Below the pieces are notes generated by a model. It was not told the origin of the DNA. It saw nothing but the letters and a program-made list of their open reading frames with translations, and ran no database searches. DNA of 64,000 bases from Nocardioides mangrovicus (lineage in GTDB: Bacteria > Actinomycetota > Actinomycetes > Propionibacteriales > Nocardioidaceae): assembly GCF_003674065.1 (NCBI RefSeq), contig NZ_RDBE01000005.1:1-64000 (forward strand), read 5' to 3'. A program made the position numbers and the translations under genes. This document shows positions 8,267 to 16,069 of the stretch, piece after piece; position 1 is the first letter of the stretch, and each line of letters begins with the position of its first letter.

Positions 8267-8500
8267 GTGGAACGAATCAAGGATGGCTCGCAGGTCCGCG
8301 TCGTCGTCATGCGCGAATCCCGCACCGATCGCAGGCTGGCCGGCGGCAGACCGTTGGCCCCCCTGCGCTCGGAGGACCTCGAGCGGCAGGCCGAGGCGGG
8401 GGAGGAGGACCAGTCCGCCGACGAGGAGAGCACCGACCGGTGCACTGACCGGGCCGGGTCACCCCCAGGGCCGGTTCGAGCGCGCGGCCGGGCCGTCTAG
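8267..8500 (+). CDS. small hypothetical protein
   Basis: A possible 77-residue protein (VERIKDGSQVRVVVMRESRT start) with an Arg-rich first half and an acidic middle. Evidence for expression is indirect: a TAGCCT -10 box 7 nt upstream of the GTG, and GC-rich third positions over the central codons. The last 15 or so codons look like random read-through. It fills most of the 320-bp gap between the tiny acidic ORF and the LuxR regulator. No family is recognised, and the region could instead be a plain regulatory gap. Confidence 0.35.
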   Translation: MERIKDGSQVRVVVMRESRTDRRLAGGRPLAPLRSEDLERQAEAGEEDQSADEESTDRCTDRAGSPPGPVRARGRAV

Positions 8501-8503
8501 GGT
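8498..8503 (+). promoter_or_regulatory. candidate leaderless promoter -10 (TAGGGT)
   Basis: TAGGGT ends 6 nt before GTG 8510 of the LuxR-type regulator, the leaderless geometry. The stop codon of the ORF at 8267-8500 is embedded in the box. Confidence 0.45.
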
Positions 8504-8509
8504 CGCGGC

Positions 8510-9136
8510 GTGGCCATCACGGTATCGGTGCTCAGCGAGTACGAACTCATCTCGGCCGGTGTGGCCTCGGTGCTCGCCCGGTTCCCCGACCAGGTCAGCC
8601 TGGTCGACGACCGGTCCAGCGAGGTCGACGTCGCCGTCTGGTCGACGTTCGGCGTCCTGCGCCTCCCCGACTTCGACCGGCTGCGCGAGCAGAGCCGTGC
8701 CCGCCGGATCGCGGCGCTGTGCTGGGACCTGGAGCCCGAGATGGTGCGGCGGGCCCTCGAGGCCGGGGCCGACGGCTACCTGAGCACCACGCTGAGCGGC
8801 GAGGAGCTCGTCGAGGCGCTGTCGCGGATCGCGGCGGGCGAGACCGTCGTCTCCCCGGCGCCGACGAGCGAGACCCCCGGCGAGGTGCTGCCCGACTGGC
8901 CCGGCCAGCGCGAGGGGCTCAGCGAGCGCGAGGGCGACATCGTCGCGCTCATCGCCCGCGGCCTGTCGAACGACGACGTCGCCGGGCAGCTCTTCTTGAG
9001 CATCAACACCGTGAAGTCCTACATCCGCTCGGCCTACAAGAAGATGGGGGTCGCCTCGCGCTCCCAGGCCGTGCTGTGGGCCGTCGACCACCGGCTGCAG
9101 CCCACCGACCGCGGCCCCGTGCCGGACCAGCCGTAG
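8510..9136 (+). CDS. LuxR-type regulator with degenerate receiver domain
   Basis: A 208-residue transcription factor laid out like a NarL/FixJ response regulator. The N-terminal receiver-like fold covers about 1-110 and a LuxR HTH covers 137-195 (LSEREGDIVALIARGLSNDD, then the recognition helix SINTVKSYIRSAYKKMG). The receiver is unlikely to be phosphorylated. The strand-3 segment reads VDVAVWSTFG with no aspartate at the phosphoacceptor site, and the switch Lys is replaced (GYLSTTLS instead of GYLLK). No histidine kinase is adjacent. It therefore probably acts as a phosphorylation-independent LuxR regulator, perhaps regulated by abundance or ligand. A leaderless promoter precedes it. Confidence 0.85.
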   Translation: MAITVSVLSEYELISAGVASVLARFPDQVSLVDDRSSEVDVAVWSTFGVLRLPDFDRLREQSRARRIAALCWDLEPEMVRRALEAGADGYLSTTLSGEELVEALSRIAAGETVVSPAPTSETPGEVLPDWPGQREGLSEREGDIVALIARGLSNDDVAGQLFLSINTVKSYIRSAYKKMGVASRSQAVLWAVDHRLQPTDRGPVPDQP

Positions 9137-9150
9137 AGGTCGGGTCCGGC
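9121..9150. terminator. bidirectional hairpin between convergent genes
   Basis: GCCGGACC (9121-9128) pairs perfectly with GGTCCGGC (9143-9150), loop 14 nt containing the TAG stop of the LuxR regulator. It abuts the stop of the EAL gene at 9151. A GC-rich stem without a T-tract is the usual actinobacterial form. Confidence 0.45.
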
Positions 9151-10401
9151 TCAGTTCCGGGCGAAGGCGTCGGCGCCGACGATGCGGCTCATCAAGGAGC
9201 GCCCCGCCCGCAGGACGACCTCGCGCTGGTGGGTGAGGACGTAGTCGAAGTGGCGGTCGAGGTCGGCGACGTCCTCACCGCAGTCGCGCGCGATGAGGGC
9301 GCCTGCGTAGTGCGGGCCGATCACCACGACCGTCCACTCGCCGATCAGCGGGTCGCCCGGTTCGAGGCGGGCGCCGCGGACCCCCGGCACGGGCTCGACG
9401 TCCATGCCCTCGGCGAAGGCCGCCACGAACGGCAGCCGCTGCACCATCTGCTCGTAGCGAAGCGCCGTCGGCGCGGTGAAGTTCTCCCGGTGCTGGAAGG
9501 CGGCCAGCAAGATGGCGGGCTCGTGCGGGCTGACCGCGCGCCGCTCCAGCTGGTAGGTGAGCCCTAGCAGCAATCCCTTCGGGCTGCGTCGGAGCCGCGG
9601 TGAGTCCTCGACCAGGTCGAACGGTGTGACGGTGGGTGCGGACTGCTTCTTGACCTCCGGCAGGCTCGCGACCGGGCCGGTCACCTCCAGCGGTCCGGGG
9701 CGCCCGAAGGCCCAACCCTGGCCGTACTGCGCCCCCAGCGAGAGGGCCTGCTCGAGGTGGGCCTCGGTCTCGATGCCCTCGGCGAGCAGGACGGCGCCGG
9801 TCTCCTCGACGTGGGCCAGCACCGCCATCATCGTCTCGCTCTGCGGGCGGCCGTGGATCTGCTGGATGAGGGAGAGGTCGAGCTTGACCACCTCGGGCGC
9901 CACGAAGGGCAGGAACTGCAACGAGGCGGGCTCGGCCCCGACGTCGTCCATGGCGATGCCCCAGCCGCGCTCGTGGGCCCAGCTGACCATGCTCAGCACG
10001 TGGGCGGGGTCGCGCAGCAGTGCCCGCTCGGTGAGCTCCAGGACGACGCGGATGCGGTCGGGGGCCTCGTCGAGGAGGTCCTCGTAGCCCGCCGGTGGCC
10101 GCTGGCCCAGGGTGGCCGGCTCGACGTTGACGAACAGCGAGACCTCGCCGGGCAGGTCGGCCTCCAAGGCCGCGCCGATCGCTGCCGCCCGGCAGGCCCA
10201 GTCGACCTCGGCGACCCGGTCGAGGGCCGCTGCGGCCCCGAAGACCGTCGCCGGGTCGAGCCCGTCCTGGCCTGGCCAGCGGGCCAGCGCCTCGAAGGCG
10301 ACCACCCGGTGCGTGTCGAGCTCGACGATGGGCTGGTAGGCCGGCACCAACCGGCCCGGGGCGAGGGCGGCCTCGACGATGCCGGTCGGGTGCAGGTCCA
10401 T
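9151..10401 (-). CDS. EAL-domain c-di-GMP phosphodiesterase with DICT domain
   Basis: A 416-residue cytoplasmic protein. The EAL domain fills about 10-240 and keeps its catalytic signatures: FEALAR (37-41), ELTER (122-126), DDVG (152-155), VKLD (172-175) and LAEGIET near 208, so it should hydrolyse c-di-GMP. The remaining ~165 residues resemble the DICT sensory domain, found fused to GGDEF, EAL and two-component proteins in Actinobacteria and Cyanobacteria. That assignment is less certain than the EAL part. ATG 10401 directly precedes the EAL start motif, and no transmembrane segment is present. It is divergent from the RidA-like gene and convergent with the LuxR regulator. Confidence 0.88.
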   Translation of the reverse strand: MDLHPTGIVEAALAPGRLVPAYQPIVELDTHRVVAFEALARWPGQDGLDPATVFGAAAALDRVAEVDWACRAAAIGAALEADLPGEVSLFVNVEPATLGQRPPAGYEDLLDEAPDRIRVVLELTERALLRDPAHVLSMVSWAHERGWGIAMDDVGAEPASLQFLPFVAPEVVKLDLSLIQQIHGRPQSETMMAVLAHVEETGAVLLAEGIETEAHLEQALSLGAQYGQGWAFGRPGPLEVTGPVASLPEVKKQSAPTVTPFDLVEDSPRLRRSPKGLLLGLTYQLERRAVSPHEPAILLAAFQHRENFTAPTALRYEQMVQRLPFVAAFAEGMDVEPVPGVRGARLEPGDPLIGEWTVVVIGPHYAGALIARDCGEDVADLDRHFDYVLTHQREVVLRAGRSLMSRIVGADAFARN

Positions 10402-10538
10402 AGGGCCCGTCCTTGGAGTGGTCGTGACGATCTGACCATGGTCCCCCGTGAACGGGCTTCTCGAACAGCCCGGGACGAAGTGCACCCTTTGGGACCGGGG
10501 GTCGAGCACGAGTGAGCACCGAGTGGAAGCCAGCCTGA

Positions 10539-10565
10539 GCCCTGGGGCACCTGGCGCCCCTGGGC
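10539..10565. repeat. hairpin in the EAL/RidA intergenic region
   Basis: GCCCTGGGGC (10539-10548) and GCCCCTGGGC (10556-10565) form a 10-bp stem with a single T/T mismatch and a 7-nt loop. It lies about 60 nt upstream of the RidA-like start in the 223-bp gap 10402-10624. It could be a leader hairpin of that gene or an operator; nothing else in the gap is recognisable. Confidence 0.35.
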
Positions 10566-10624
10566 AGCACAGGTCGCGACGACGAGAATCGAACCGTTCG
10601 TCATGCACTGCGAAAGGCGTGCCT

Positions 10625-11032
10625 GTGTCTGGTGAGCTCAGCCATCCCGACGGCCTGTTGAAGCAGAGTGACTACGCGCCGCTCGCTATCGGCTCGGGAT
10701 CTCGATTGCTCCTGCTGGCGGGTCAGACCGCCACGTCGCCCGAGGGCGACCTCGAGGCCGACGACCTCTCGGGCCAGGTGTATGCCTCACTGAAGTACAT
10801 CGTCATCGGAGTCCGCGGCGGTGGCGGCGACGTGGGCGACATCGCTCGGCTGACGTGCTACATCCCAGGTTGGCGCCTTGAGATGTGGGACGACGTCGTG
10901 GAGGGAGTCCGGCGAGCGCAGGAGTCCGGGGGCCTGGCCAAGCCGATGCCGCCCATCACGATCGTCGGCGTGCAGGCCCTGTTCCGCCCGGAGATCCTGG
11001 TCGAGATCGAGGCCGTCGCGATCGTGGGCTGA
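10625..11032 (+). CDS. RidA/YjgF-family protein
   Basis: A 135-residue YjgF/YER057c/UK114 protein. The family includes RidA, which hydrolyses reactive enamine/imine intermediates made by PLP enzymes. Visible family features are the beta-strand LLLLAGQTATSPEGDLEADD, the helix QVYASLKYIVI and the closing strand ILVEIEAVAIV. The invariant Arg of true RidA (in the PxRxxV/xxR region) is not clear: the corresponding stretch reads VQALFRPEILVEIEAV, so it may belong to another Rid subfamily. The GTG at 10625 follows GAAAGGC. The gene ends 33 nt before tRNA-Val on the opposite strand. Confidence 0.8.
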   Translation: MSGELSHPDGLLKQSDYAPLAIGSGSRLLLLAGQTATSPEGDLEADDLSGQVYASLKYIVIGVRGGGGDVGDIARLTCYIPGWRLEMWDDVVEGVRRAQESGGLAKPMPPITIVGVQALFRPEILVEIEAVAIVG

Positions 11033-11064
11033 GGGCAGCCAGTCGCTCTGACCTGCGGTGATGC

Positions 11065-11139
11065 TGGTGGGCGATACTGGGATCGAACCAGTGACCTCTT
11101 CCGTGTCAGGGAAGCGCGCTACCGCTGCGCCAATCGCCC
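11065..11139 (-). tRNA. tRNA-Val (GAC)
   Basis: Read on the minus strand, a full cloverleaf: acceptor GGGCGAT/ATCGCCC, D arm GGCGCAGCGGTAGCGC, anticodon stem CTTCC/GGAAG with loop CTGACAC (anticodon GAC), T arm ending GGTTCGATCC. CCA is encoded (11065-11067), unlike in the two neighbouring tRNAs. Confidence 0.97.
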
Positions 11140-11167
11140 AGGTGGTGGAACCTGGATGCCGTGATCG

Positions 11168-11238
11168 AGGTGGGTACGGGATTCGAACCCGTGTGGACGG
11201 ATTTGCAGTCCGTTGCCTCGCCTCTCGGCCAACCCACC
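11168..11238 (-). tRNA. tRNA-Cys (GCA)
   Basis: Cloverleaf on the minus strand with acceptor GGTGGGT/ACCCACC, anticodon stem ACGGA/TCCGT with loop CTGCAAA (anticodon GCA) and T-loop GGTTCGAATCC. The discriminator is U, as expected for tRNA-Cys; CCA is not encoded. Confidence 0.97.
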
Positions 11239-11269
11239 GGAGGCCGATACCTCGACCGGGCTTACTCCG

Positions 11270-11342
11270 AGCGGACGACGAGGCTCGAACTCGCGACCTC
11301 AACCTTGGCAAGGTTGCGCTCTACCAACTGAGCTACGTCCGC
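11270..11342 (-). tRNA. tRNA-Gly (GCC)
   Basis: Cloverleaf on the minus strand: acceptor GCGGACG/CGTCCGC, D arm AGCTCAGTTGGTAGAGC, anticodon stem AACCT/AGGTT around TGCCA (anticodon GCC), T-loop GTTCGAGCC, discriminator U, CCA not encoded. It is first in the Gly-Cys-Val cluster, an order common in Actinobacteria; the cluster is probably one transcript. Confidence 0.97.
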
Positions 11343-11423
11343 CTGCGACCACCGTCTCCGGCAGCGCGTTGAGAACCATATCCGATCCCCTCGTGGTGTC
11401 CCAATCGGGTCACCGGCACGCCC

Positions 11424-11429
11424 TAGGGT
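11424..11429 (+). promoter_or_regulatory. candidate leaderless promoter -10 (TAGGGT)
   Basis: TAGGGT lies 7 nt before GTG 11437 of the class IV aminotransferase-fold gene, in the leaderless geometry. It is the same hexamer as at 8498. Confidence 0.45.
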
Positions 11430-11436
11430 CGGTGCT

Positions 11437-12261
11437 GTGCAGGTGTGGGTGGACGGCAGGTTCTTGAGCGATGCGGACGAGCCGGCGGTGGCGGCGACCG
11501 ATCACGGCTTCACCGTGGGCGACGCGGTGTTCGAGGCGATCAAGGTGGTCCGAGGCGAGCCGTTCGCGCTCACCCGGCACCTGCAGCGGCTGCGGCGCAG
11601 CGCCGCCGGGCTGGGATTGCCGGAGCCGGACGTCGACAGCGTGCGGCAGGCGGTCGCGCAGGTGCTCGCCGTGCAGCGGCTGGAGCTGGGGCGGGTGCGG
11701 ATCACGTGGACCGGCGGGCGCTCGGTGATGGGCAGTGGCCGGACCGACCAGCCGCGCCCGACGCTGGTGGTCGCCGCTGCGCAGGCCCTGCCGGCCGCGG
11801 CGTCGGTCTCGGTGATCACCGTGCCGTGGCCGCGCAACGAGCGCGGCGCGGTGGCGGGCCTGAAGACGACGTCGTACGCGGAGAACGTCGTCGCGCTGGC
11901 CCATGCCCACGAGCACGGTGCGGACGAGGCGCTGTTCGCCAACACCGTCGGCCACGTCTGCGAGGGCACCGGCACCAACGTGTTCTACGTGGTGGACGGC
12001 GAGCTGCGGACGCCTTCGCTGGCGTCGGGCTGCCTCGACGGCGTGACGCGTCAGCTGGTGCTGGAGTGGGTCGGCGGCCGGGAGGTCGACGAGCCGGCCG
12101 ACGTGCTGGGCCGAGCCGACGAGGTGTTCCTCACGAGCACCACGCGCGACGTGCAGCCGGTCCATCGCTGCGACGGTCGCGACCTGTCCGCTCCAGGACC
12201 GGTGACGGCCGAGGCGATGCGGGTGTGGGCGGCGCGGGAGCCGGAGTCGTCGGACCCCTGA
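11437..12261 (+). CDS. pabC: aminodeoxychorismate lyase (PLP class IV fold)
   Basis: A 274-residue fold-type IV PLP enzyme. Lys143 in GLKTTSYAENV is the Schiff-base lysine; GTGTNVFYV and ASGCLDGVTRQ give the phosphate-binding loop and C-terminal signature. The sequence fits 4-amino-4-deoxychorismate lyase (4-aminobenzoate and pyruvate from ADC, folate pathway) better than branched-chain aminotransferases, in part because synteny with SsgB and ThrS is shared with Streptomyces-type genomes. No pabA/pabB is adjacent, so a D-amino-acid or branched-chain transaminase remains possible. The GTG start is leaderless. Confidence 0.78.
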   Translation: MQVWVDGRFLSDADEPAVAATDHGFTVGDAVFEAIKVVRGEPFALTRHLQRLRRSAAGLGLPEPDVDSVRQAVAQVLAVQRLELGRVRITWTGGRSVMGSGRTDQPRPTLVVAAAQALPAAASVSVITVPWPRNERGAVAGLKTTSYAENVVALAHAHEHGADEALFANTVGHVCEGTGTNVFYVVDGELRTPSLASGCLDGVTRQLVLEWVGGREVDEPADVLGRADEVFLTSTTRDVQPVHRCDGRDLSAPGPVTAEAMRVWAAREPESSDP

Positions 12262-12276
12262 GCTCGGCGAGGGCTC

Positions 12277-12297
12277 CCACGGTGCCGTGGTGAACCC
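12277..12297. terminator. palindrome between convergent pabC and ssgB
   Basis: CCACGG (12277-12282), TG loop, CCGTGG (12285-12290): a perfect short palindrome midway between the facing stops at 12261 and 12306, fit for bidirectional termination. The 21 bases 12277-12297 recur exactly, as reverse complement, at 57721-57741, and a variant is at 22266-22297. Confidence 0.5.
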
Positions 12298-12305
12298 GCA
12301 GCGTC

Positions 12306-12746
12306 TCAGACCGCGATGTCGCCGGCCTCGCCGAGCAGCTGGTTGATCGTCTCGTCGATGTCGAGGAACTGCTCCTCGCTGCCCTGGGGCACCGAGTCGA
12401 GCATCCGGTGGACGAACCGCGCGACCTCGCGCAGGCCGGCCTGGACGAGCACCTCGCCGTCGGGCGAGCAGAACTCGAAGATGACGACCGCCTCGCCGTC
12501 GCCGGACAGGCACGGCCACACGTGGACGTCGCCGTCGCCGGCCGGCTCGTACATGCCGGTCATCACCAGCTCGCGGGAGAAGGTCCAGGTGACCGGCGGC
12601 AGGGTCTTGAAGACCATCGACATCGCGAACGGGTCGCGTCGGTCGTAGACCATCTCGGCGTCGAGACAAGCTCGGCGCCCCTCGTCGTCGACGAAGTCGA
12701 GCTCGACGAGCTCCGAGATCACGGTACTGCGGGTGTTGCGCTTCAC
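12306..12746 (-). CDS. ssgB: SsgA/SsgB-family cell division regulator
   Basis: A 146-residue SALP (SsgA-like protein). Family hallmarks are visible: MVYDRRDPFAMSMVFKT, VTWTFSRELVMTG, GDVHVWPCLSGDGEAVVIFE and SPDGEVLVQAGLREVARFV. In Streptomyces, SsgB recruits FtsZ to future division sites with SsgA. Non-sporulating actinobacteria keep a single SsgB-like copy, and the location near thrS agrees with the ssgB locus. The GTG start at 12746 is fixed by an excellent Shine-Dalgarno (AAAGGAGGT, about 9 nt upstream). Its promoter is probably in the AT-richer stretch about 12780-12870. Confidence 0.87.
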   Translation of the reverse strand: MKRNTRSTVISELVELDFVDDEGRRACLDAEMVYDRRDPFAMSMVFKTLPPVTWTFSRELVMTGMYEPAGDGDVHVWPCLSGDGEAVVIFEFCSPDGEVLVQAGLREVARFVHRMLDSVPQGSEEQFLDIDETINQLLGEAGDIAV

Positions 12747-13219
12747 GTCCTCGACCTCCTTTCGGGCTGGCCCCCATCTCACTGACTTTCGAGAAGACTT
12801 TCACGCGAAACGCCGAGTCTCTATCGTCCGTTTGGTCACGTTATTCCCATCAAAACGGACATTACGGGCCAGAAACCTCGGGATTTCAAGCGACGACGCC
12901 TTGACACGCGCGCGTGCTGGGGGACCGGGTTGTGACAGATGTGACTGGTGATGCGACATGTCCGGATCTGCCCTAGCACAGGCCAGATGCCCGTTTCAGA
13001 GATTTCGAGAAATCCCGAGAAATGACCCCAGGAATGCAGGGGCGTGCTCGAGCAATCGCCGTCGTCGCGCGCCACCTTGGCAGTGGGCGGGACCGCGGGC
13101 GAGGCGGCGCGCCGCGGTACCCGGATCAACGAGCGAGCGCCGGCGGTGGTCACAACGGAGCGTCAAGGACACGCCGTGCTCGTCGGCGCAACCGCCGGCA
13201 CCGAGGTCCCGCGGGGTGC
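12747..13219. other. intergenic region without recognised gene
   Basis: About 470 bp between the ssgB start and the tRNA-derived repeats. The part 12780-12870 is AT-richer and presumably carries the ssgB promoter. Open frames across 12836-13220 have no coherent protein features and poor codon use. A run of GAGATTTCGAGAAATCCCGAG at about 12998-13018 is internally repetitive but forms no clear long stem. Confidence 0.5.
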
Positions 13220-13276
13220 CGAGCGTGGTGGGTCTGGGTGGGCGATACTGGGTTCGAACCAGTGACCTCTTCGGTG
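13220..13276. repeat. direct repeat copy 1 (tRNA-Val 3' half plus flank)
   Basis: 57 bp identical to 13305-13361, period 85 bp. The unit covers the 3' half of tRNA-Val(CAC), from the 3' side of the anticodon stem through the T arm and acceptor, plus 19 bp of 3' flanking DNA. It marks a tandem duplication event. Confidence 0.9.
13239..13276 (-). pseudogene. truncated tRNA-Val pseudogene
   Basis: The minus strand carries an intact T arm and 3' acceptor strand of tRNA-Val. The 5' half (about 13277-13304) is decayed: it still reads TGGTAGC and ends in CACCG, but has lost the anticodon stem and acceptor 5' strand. It cannot fold as a tRNA. Confidence 0.8.
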
Positions 13277-13304
13277 CCAACGGTGCAGCCGCTGCTACCA
13301 GCGT

Positions 13305-13361
13305 CGAGCGTGGTGGGTCTGGGTGGGCGATACTGGGTTCGAACCAGTGACCTCTTCGGTG
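13305..13361. repeat. direct repeat copy 2 (within functional tRNA-Val)
   Basis: Second copy of the 57-bp unit. It includes the 3' half of the intact tRNA-Val(CAC) and its 3' flank. Confidence 0.9.
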
Positions 13362-13395
13362 TGAACGAAGCGCGCTACCACTGCGCCAATCGCCC
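13324..13395 (-). tRNA. tRNA-Val (CAC)
   Basis: Full cloverleaf on the minus strand: acceptor GGGCGAT/ATCGCCC, D arm GGCGCAGTGGTAGCGC, anticodon stem CTTCG/CGAAG with loop TTCACAC (anticodon CAC), T-loop GGTTCGAACC, discriminator A. CCA is not encoded. It differs from tRNA-Val(GAC) at 11065 only in a few positions, so the two valine tRNAs share an ancestor. Confidence 0.96.
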
Positions 13396-13565
13396 AGACG
13401 TGCACCGGGTGGTGCGAGGAGAGACCTTAGCCGATGAGGCCGCCGGGATTCACATCGTCGCCGTGCGCCCTCCCGGTCGCCGTCGCCCATACTCGCTGTC
13501 GGTGGGCGCAGGCACGCGGATAGCCTGACCCGCGTCCCGTTCTCGACACCTCAGGAGTCACGTCC

Positions 13566-15554
13566 GTGTCCGACGTAGCCGTCATCGTGGCCAGCCCCTC
13601 CGGCGAGGTGGAGCAGCAGGTCACGACGGGGACGAAGGCGTGGGAGCTGTTCCGCGACGAGCCCGAGGTGATCGCGGCTCGCGTCGACGGGGTGCTGCGC
13701 GACCTGGCCTACGAGCTGCAGCCGGGCGAGCGGGTGGAGCCGGTGGCGATCGACTCCGCCGACGGTCACGACATCCTGCGGCACTCGACCGCGCACGTCA
13801 TGGCGCAGGCGGTGCAGGACCTGTTCCCCGACGCCAAGCTGGGCATCGGGCCACCGATCGCCGACGGGTTCTACTACGACTTCGACGTCGAGACCCCGTT
13901 CGTGCCCGACGATCTGGCCAAGATCGAGACCCGGATGCGCAAGATCATCAAGGAGGGCCAGCGGTTCTCCCGGCGCGTGACCAGCGACGCCGACGCGCTC
14001 GATGAGCTGCAGCACGAGCCCTACAAGGTGGAGCTCATCGGGCTCAAAGGCGGCGGCCGGGCAGAGGACGCCGCCGAGGGCGCGAGCGTCGAGGTCGGCA
14101 GCGGCGAGCTGACCATCTACGACAACGTCCGCCGCGACGGCGAGGTCGCGTGGAGCGACCTGTGCCGCGGTCCGCACCTGCCGACCACCAAGCGGATCCC
14201 GGCCTTCAAGCTGATGCGCTCGGCCGCGGCGTACTGGCGGGGCGACGAGAAGAACCAGCAGCTGCAGCGCATCTACGGCACCGCGTGGGAGTCCGCCGAG
14301 GCCCTGGAGGCGCACCTGCACCGGCTCGAGGAGGCCGAGAAGCGCGACCACCGCAAGCTCGGCCGCGAGCTGGACCTGTTCTCCTTCCCCGACGAGATCG
14401 GCTCCGGGCTGGCGGTCTTCCATCCCAAGGGCGGCGTGATCAAGCGCGAGATGGAGGACTACGTCCGCAGGCGGCACATCGAGGAGGGCTTCGACTACGT
14501 CGGCAGTCCGCACATCTCGAAGGAGGGGCTCTTCCACCTCTCCGGGCACCTGCCCTACTACGAGGACACGATGTTCCCGGCGATGGACCTCGAGGGGGCG
14601 CGCTACTTCCTCAAGGCCATGAACTGCCCGATGCACAACCTGATCTACCGCTCCAAGCAGCGCTCCTACCGCGAGCTGCCGCTGCGGCTGTTCGAGTTCG
14701 GCTCGGTCTATCGCTACGAGAAGTCCGGCGTCGTGCACGGCCTGACCCGCGTCCGCGGGCTGACCCAGGACGACTCGCACTCCTACGTCACCCGCGAGCA
14801 GGCGCCGGCCGAGATCGAGCACCTGCTCGGCTTCGTCCTCGGGCTGCTGCGCGACTTCGGTCTCGACGACTACTACCTCGAGCTGTCCACCCGCGACGAC
14901 GCCAAGCCCGACAAGTTCGTCGGCTCCGACGAGGAGTGGGCCGAGGCCACCGCGATCTTGGAGCGCGTGGCCGTCGACACCGGGCTGGACCTGGTGCCCG
15001 ACCCCGGCGGCGCTGCGTTCTACGGCCCGAAGATCTCCGTGCAGGCCAAGGACGCGATCGGCCGGACCTGGCAGCTCTCCACCATCCAGTACGACTTCAA
15101 CCAGCCCAAGGGCTTCGACCTGACCTACCAGGCGGCCGACGGCTCGCGGCAGCAGCCGGTGATGATCCACTCGGCGAAGTTCGGATCCATCGAGCGGTTC
15201 ATCGGCGTGCTCACCGAGCACTACGCGGGCGCCTTCCCACCCTGGCTGGCGCCGGTGCAGGTGCAGGGGATCCCGATCGCCGAGCGGCACGTGGACTACC
15301 TCTACGAGGTGGCGGCGCGGCTCAAGGCGGCCGGCATCCGGGTCGAGGTCGACGAGTCCGACGACCGGATGCAGAAGAAGATCCGCAACGCGCAGCTGCA
15401 GAAGGTGCCGTTCATGGTCATCGCCGGCGACGACGACGTCGCCGCGGGTGCGGTCAGCTTCCGCTATCGCGACGGGCGGCAGGACAACGGCGTGCCGGTC
15501 GACGAGGCCGTCGAGCGGGTCGCCGCGGCCGTGGCGTCGCGCGAGCAGGTATGA
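13566..15554 (+). CDS. thrS: threonyl-tRNA synthetase
   Basis: Class II synthetase charging tRNA-Thr, 662 residues. An N-terminal TGS domain (about 1-65) is followed by the editing domain with HSTAH (His73, His77) and the catalytic core, in which Cys354 (AMNCPMH) is a zinc ligand. Motif 2 lies around [23 protein letters not shown]; the C-terminal anticodon-binding domain starts near 560. GTG 13566 follows AGGAG. No T-box features (for example TGGNACC) occur in the 170-bp leader; a possible -10 (TAGCCT) lies about 40 nt upstream of the start. First gene of a tight operon with the HIT protein, IMPase, pgsA and pdxS. Confidence 0.97.
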   Translation: MSDVAVIVASPSGEVEQQVTTGTKAWELFRDEPEVIAARVDGVLRDLAYELQPGERVEPVAIDSADGHDILRHSTAHVMAQAVQDLFPDAKLGIGPPIADGFYYDFDVETPFVPDDLAKIETRMRKIIKEGQRFSRRVTSDADALDELQHEPYKVELIGLKGGGRAEDAAEGASVEVGSGELTIYDNVRRDGEVAWSDLCRGPHLPTTKRIPAFKLMRSAAAYWRGDEKNQQLQRIYGTAWESAEALEAHLHRLEEAEKRDHRKLGRELDLFSFPDEIGSGLAVFHPKGGVIKREMEDYVRRRHIEEGFDYVGSPHISKEGLFHLSGHLPYYEDTMFPAMDLEGARYFLKAMNCPMHNLIYRSKQRSYRELPLRLFEFGSVYRYEKSGVVHGLTRVRGLTQDDSHSYVTREQAPAEIEHLLGFVLGLLRDFGLDDYYLELSTRDDAKPDKFVGSDEEWAEATAILERVAVDTGLDLVPDPGGAAFYGPKISVQAKDAIGRTWQLSTIQYDFNQPKGFDLTYQAADGSRQQPVMIHSAKFGSIERFIGVLTEHYAGAFPPWLAPVQVQGIPIAERHVDYLYEVAARLKAAGIRVEVDESDDRMQKKIRNAQLQKVPFMVIAGDDDVAAGAVSFRYRDGRQDNGVPVDEAVERVAAAVASREQV

Positions 15555-16069
15555 CCGACGGCTTCGAGGGGTTCGAGCGCATCTGGACCCCTCACCGGAT
15601 GGCCTACATCGCCGATGCCGGCAGCGACCAGACCGACGTCCACACGCCCGAGGGCTGTCCGTTCTGCGCGATGGTCGGGCGGCCCGACGCCGAGACTCTG
15701 GTAGTGGCCCGCGGCGAGCACACCTTCGCGGTGCTCAACCTGCACCCCTACAACCCCGGGCACCTGATGGTCCTGCCGAACCGGCACGTCGCCGAGCTCG
15801 AGGACCTCACCGACGTCGAGTCCGTGGAGCTGATGAGCCTGACGCAGCGAGCGATCGGCGTGCTGAAGCGGGTCAGCGGACCGCACGCGTTCAACGTCGG
15901 GCTGAACCTGGGGGGAGTGGCCGGCGGCTCGCTCTCGGAGCACCTGCACCAGCACGTCGTGCCCCGGTGGTCGGGCGACGCCAACTTCATCACCGTCATC
16001 AGCGGCACCAAGGTGCTGCCCCAGCTGCTCGCCGACACTCGCGACCTGCTGGCCGCCGCGTGGGAGTGA
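15551..16069 (+). CDS. HIT-family nucleotide phosphorylase (Rv2613c-like)
   Basis: A 172-residue HIT hydrolase/transferase with the histidine triad HLHQH (131-135) and a CPFC pair (36-39). Mycobacterial Rv2613c, at the same place between thrS and pgsA, is an AP4A phosphorylase. A role in clearing Ap4A made by tRNA synthetases is therefore a reasonable inference. ATG 15551 overlaps the thrS stop (ATGA), and the stop overlaps the next GTG. Confidence 0.92.
   Translation: MTDGFEGFERIWTPHRMAYIADAGSDQTDVHTPEGCPFCAMVGRPDAETLVVARGEHTFAVLNLHPYNPGHLMVLPNRHVAELEDLTDVESVELMSLTQRAIGVLKRVSGPHAFNVGLNLGGVAGGSLSEHLHQHVVPRWSGDANFITVISGTKVLPQLLADTRDLLAAAWE

Noticed and set aside
12958-13350. Open frames across the tRNA-Val region
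   Set aside because: They read through the tRNA and its repeats, and the peptide contains a duplicated segment that comes from the tRNA duplication, not from a gene.
13220-13361. Calling the tRNA-Val repeats a proven attL/attR pair
   Set aside because: Only 28 bp lie between the copies and there is no integrase or cargo, so only a duplication can be stated.
13396-13565. Possible T-box riboswitch ahead of thrS
   Set aside because: No TGGNACC-type T-box sequence, no specifier-loop fold and no terminator/antiterminator pair could be found in the leader.
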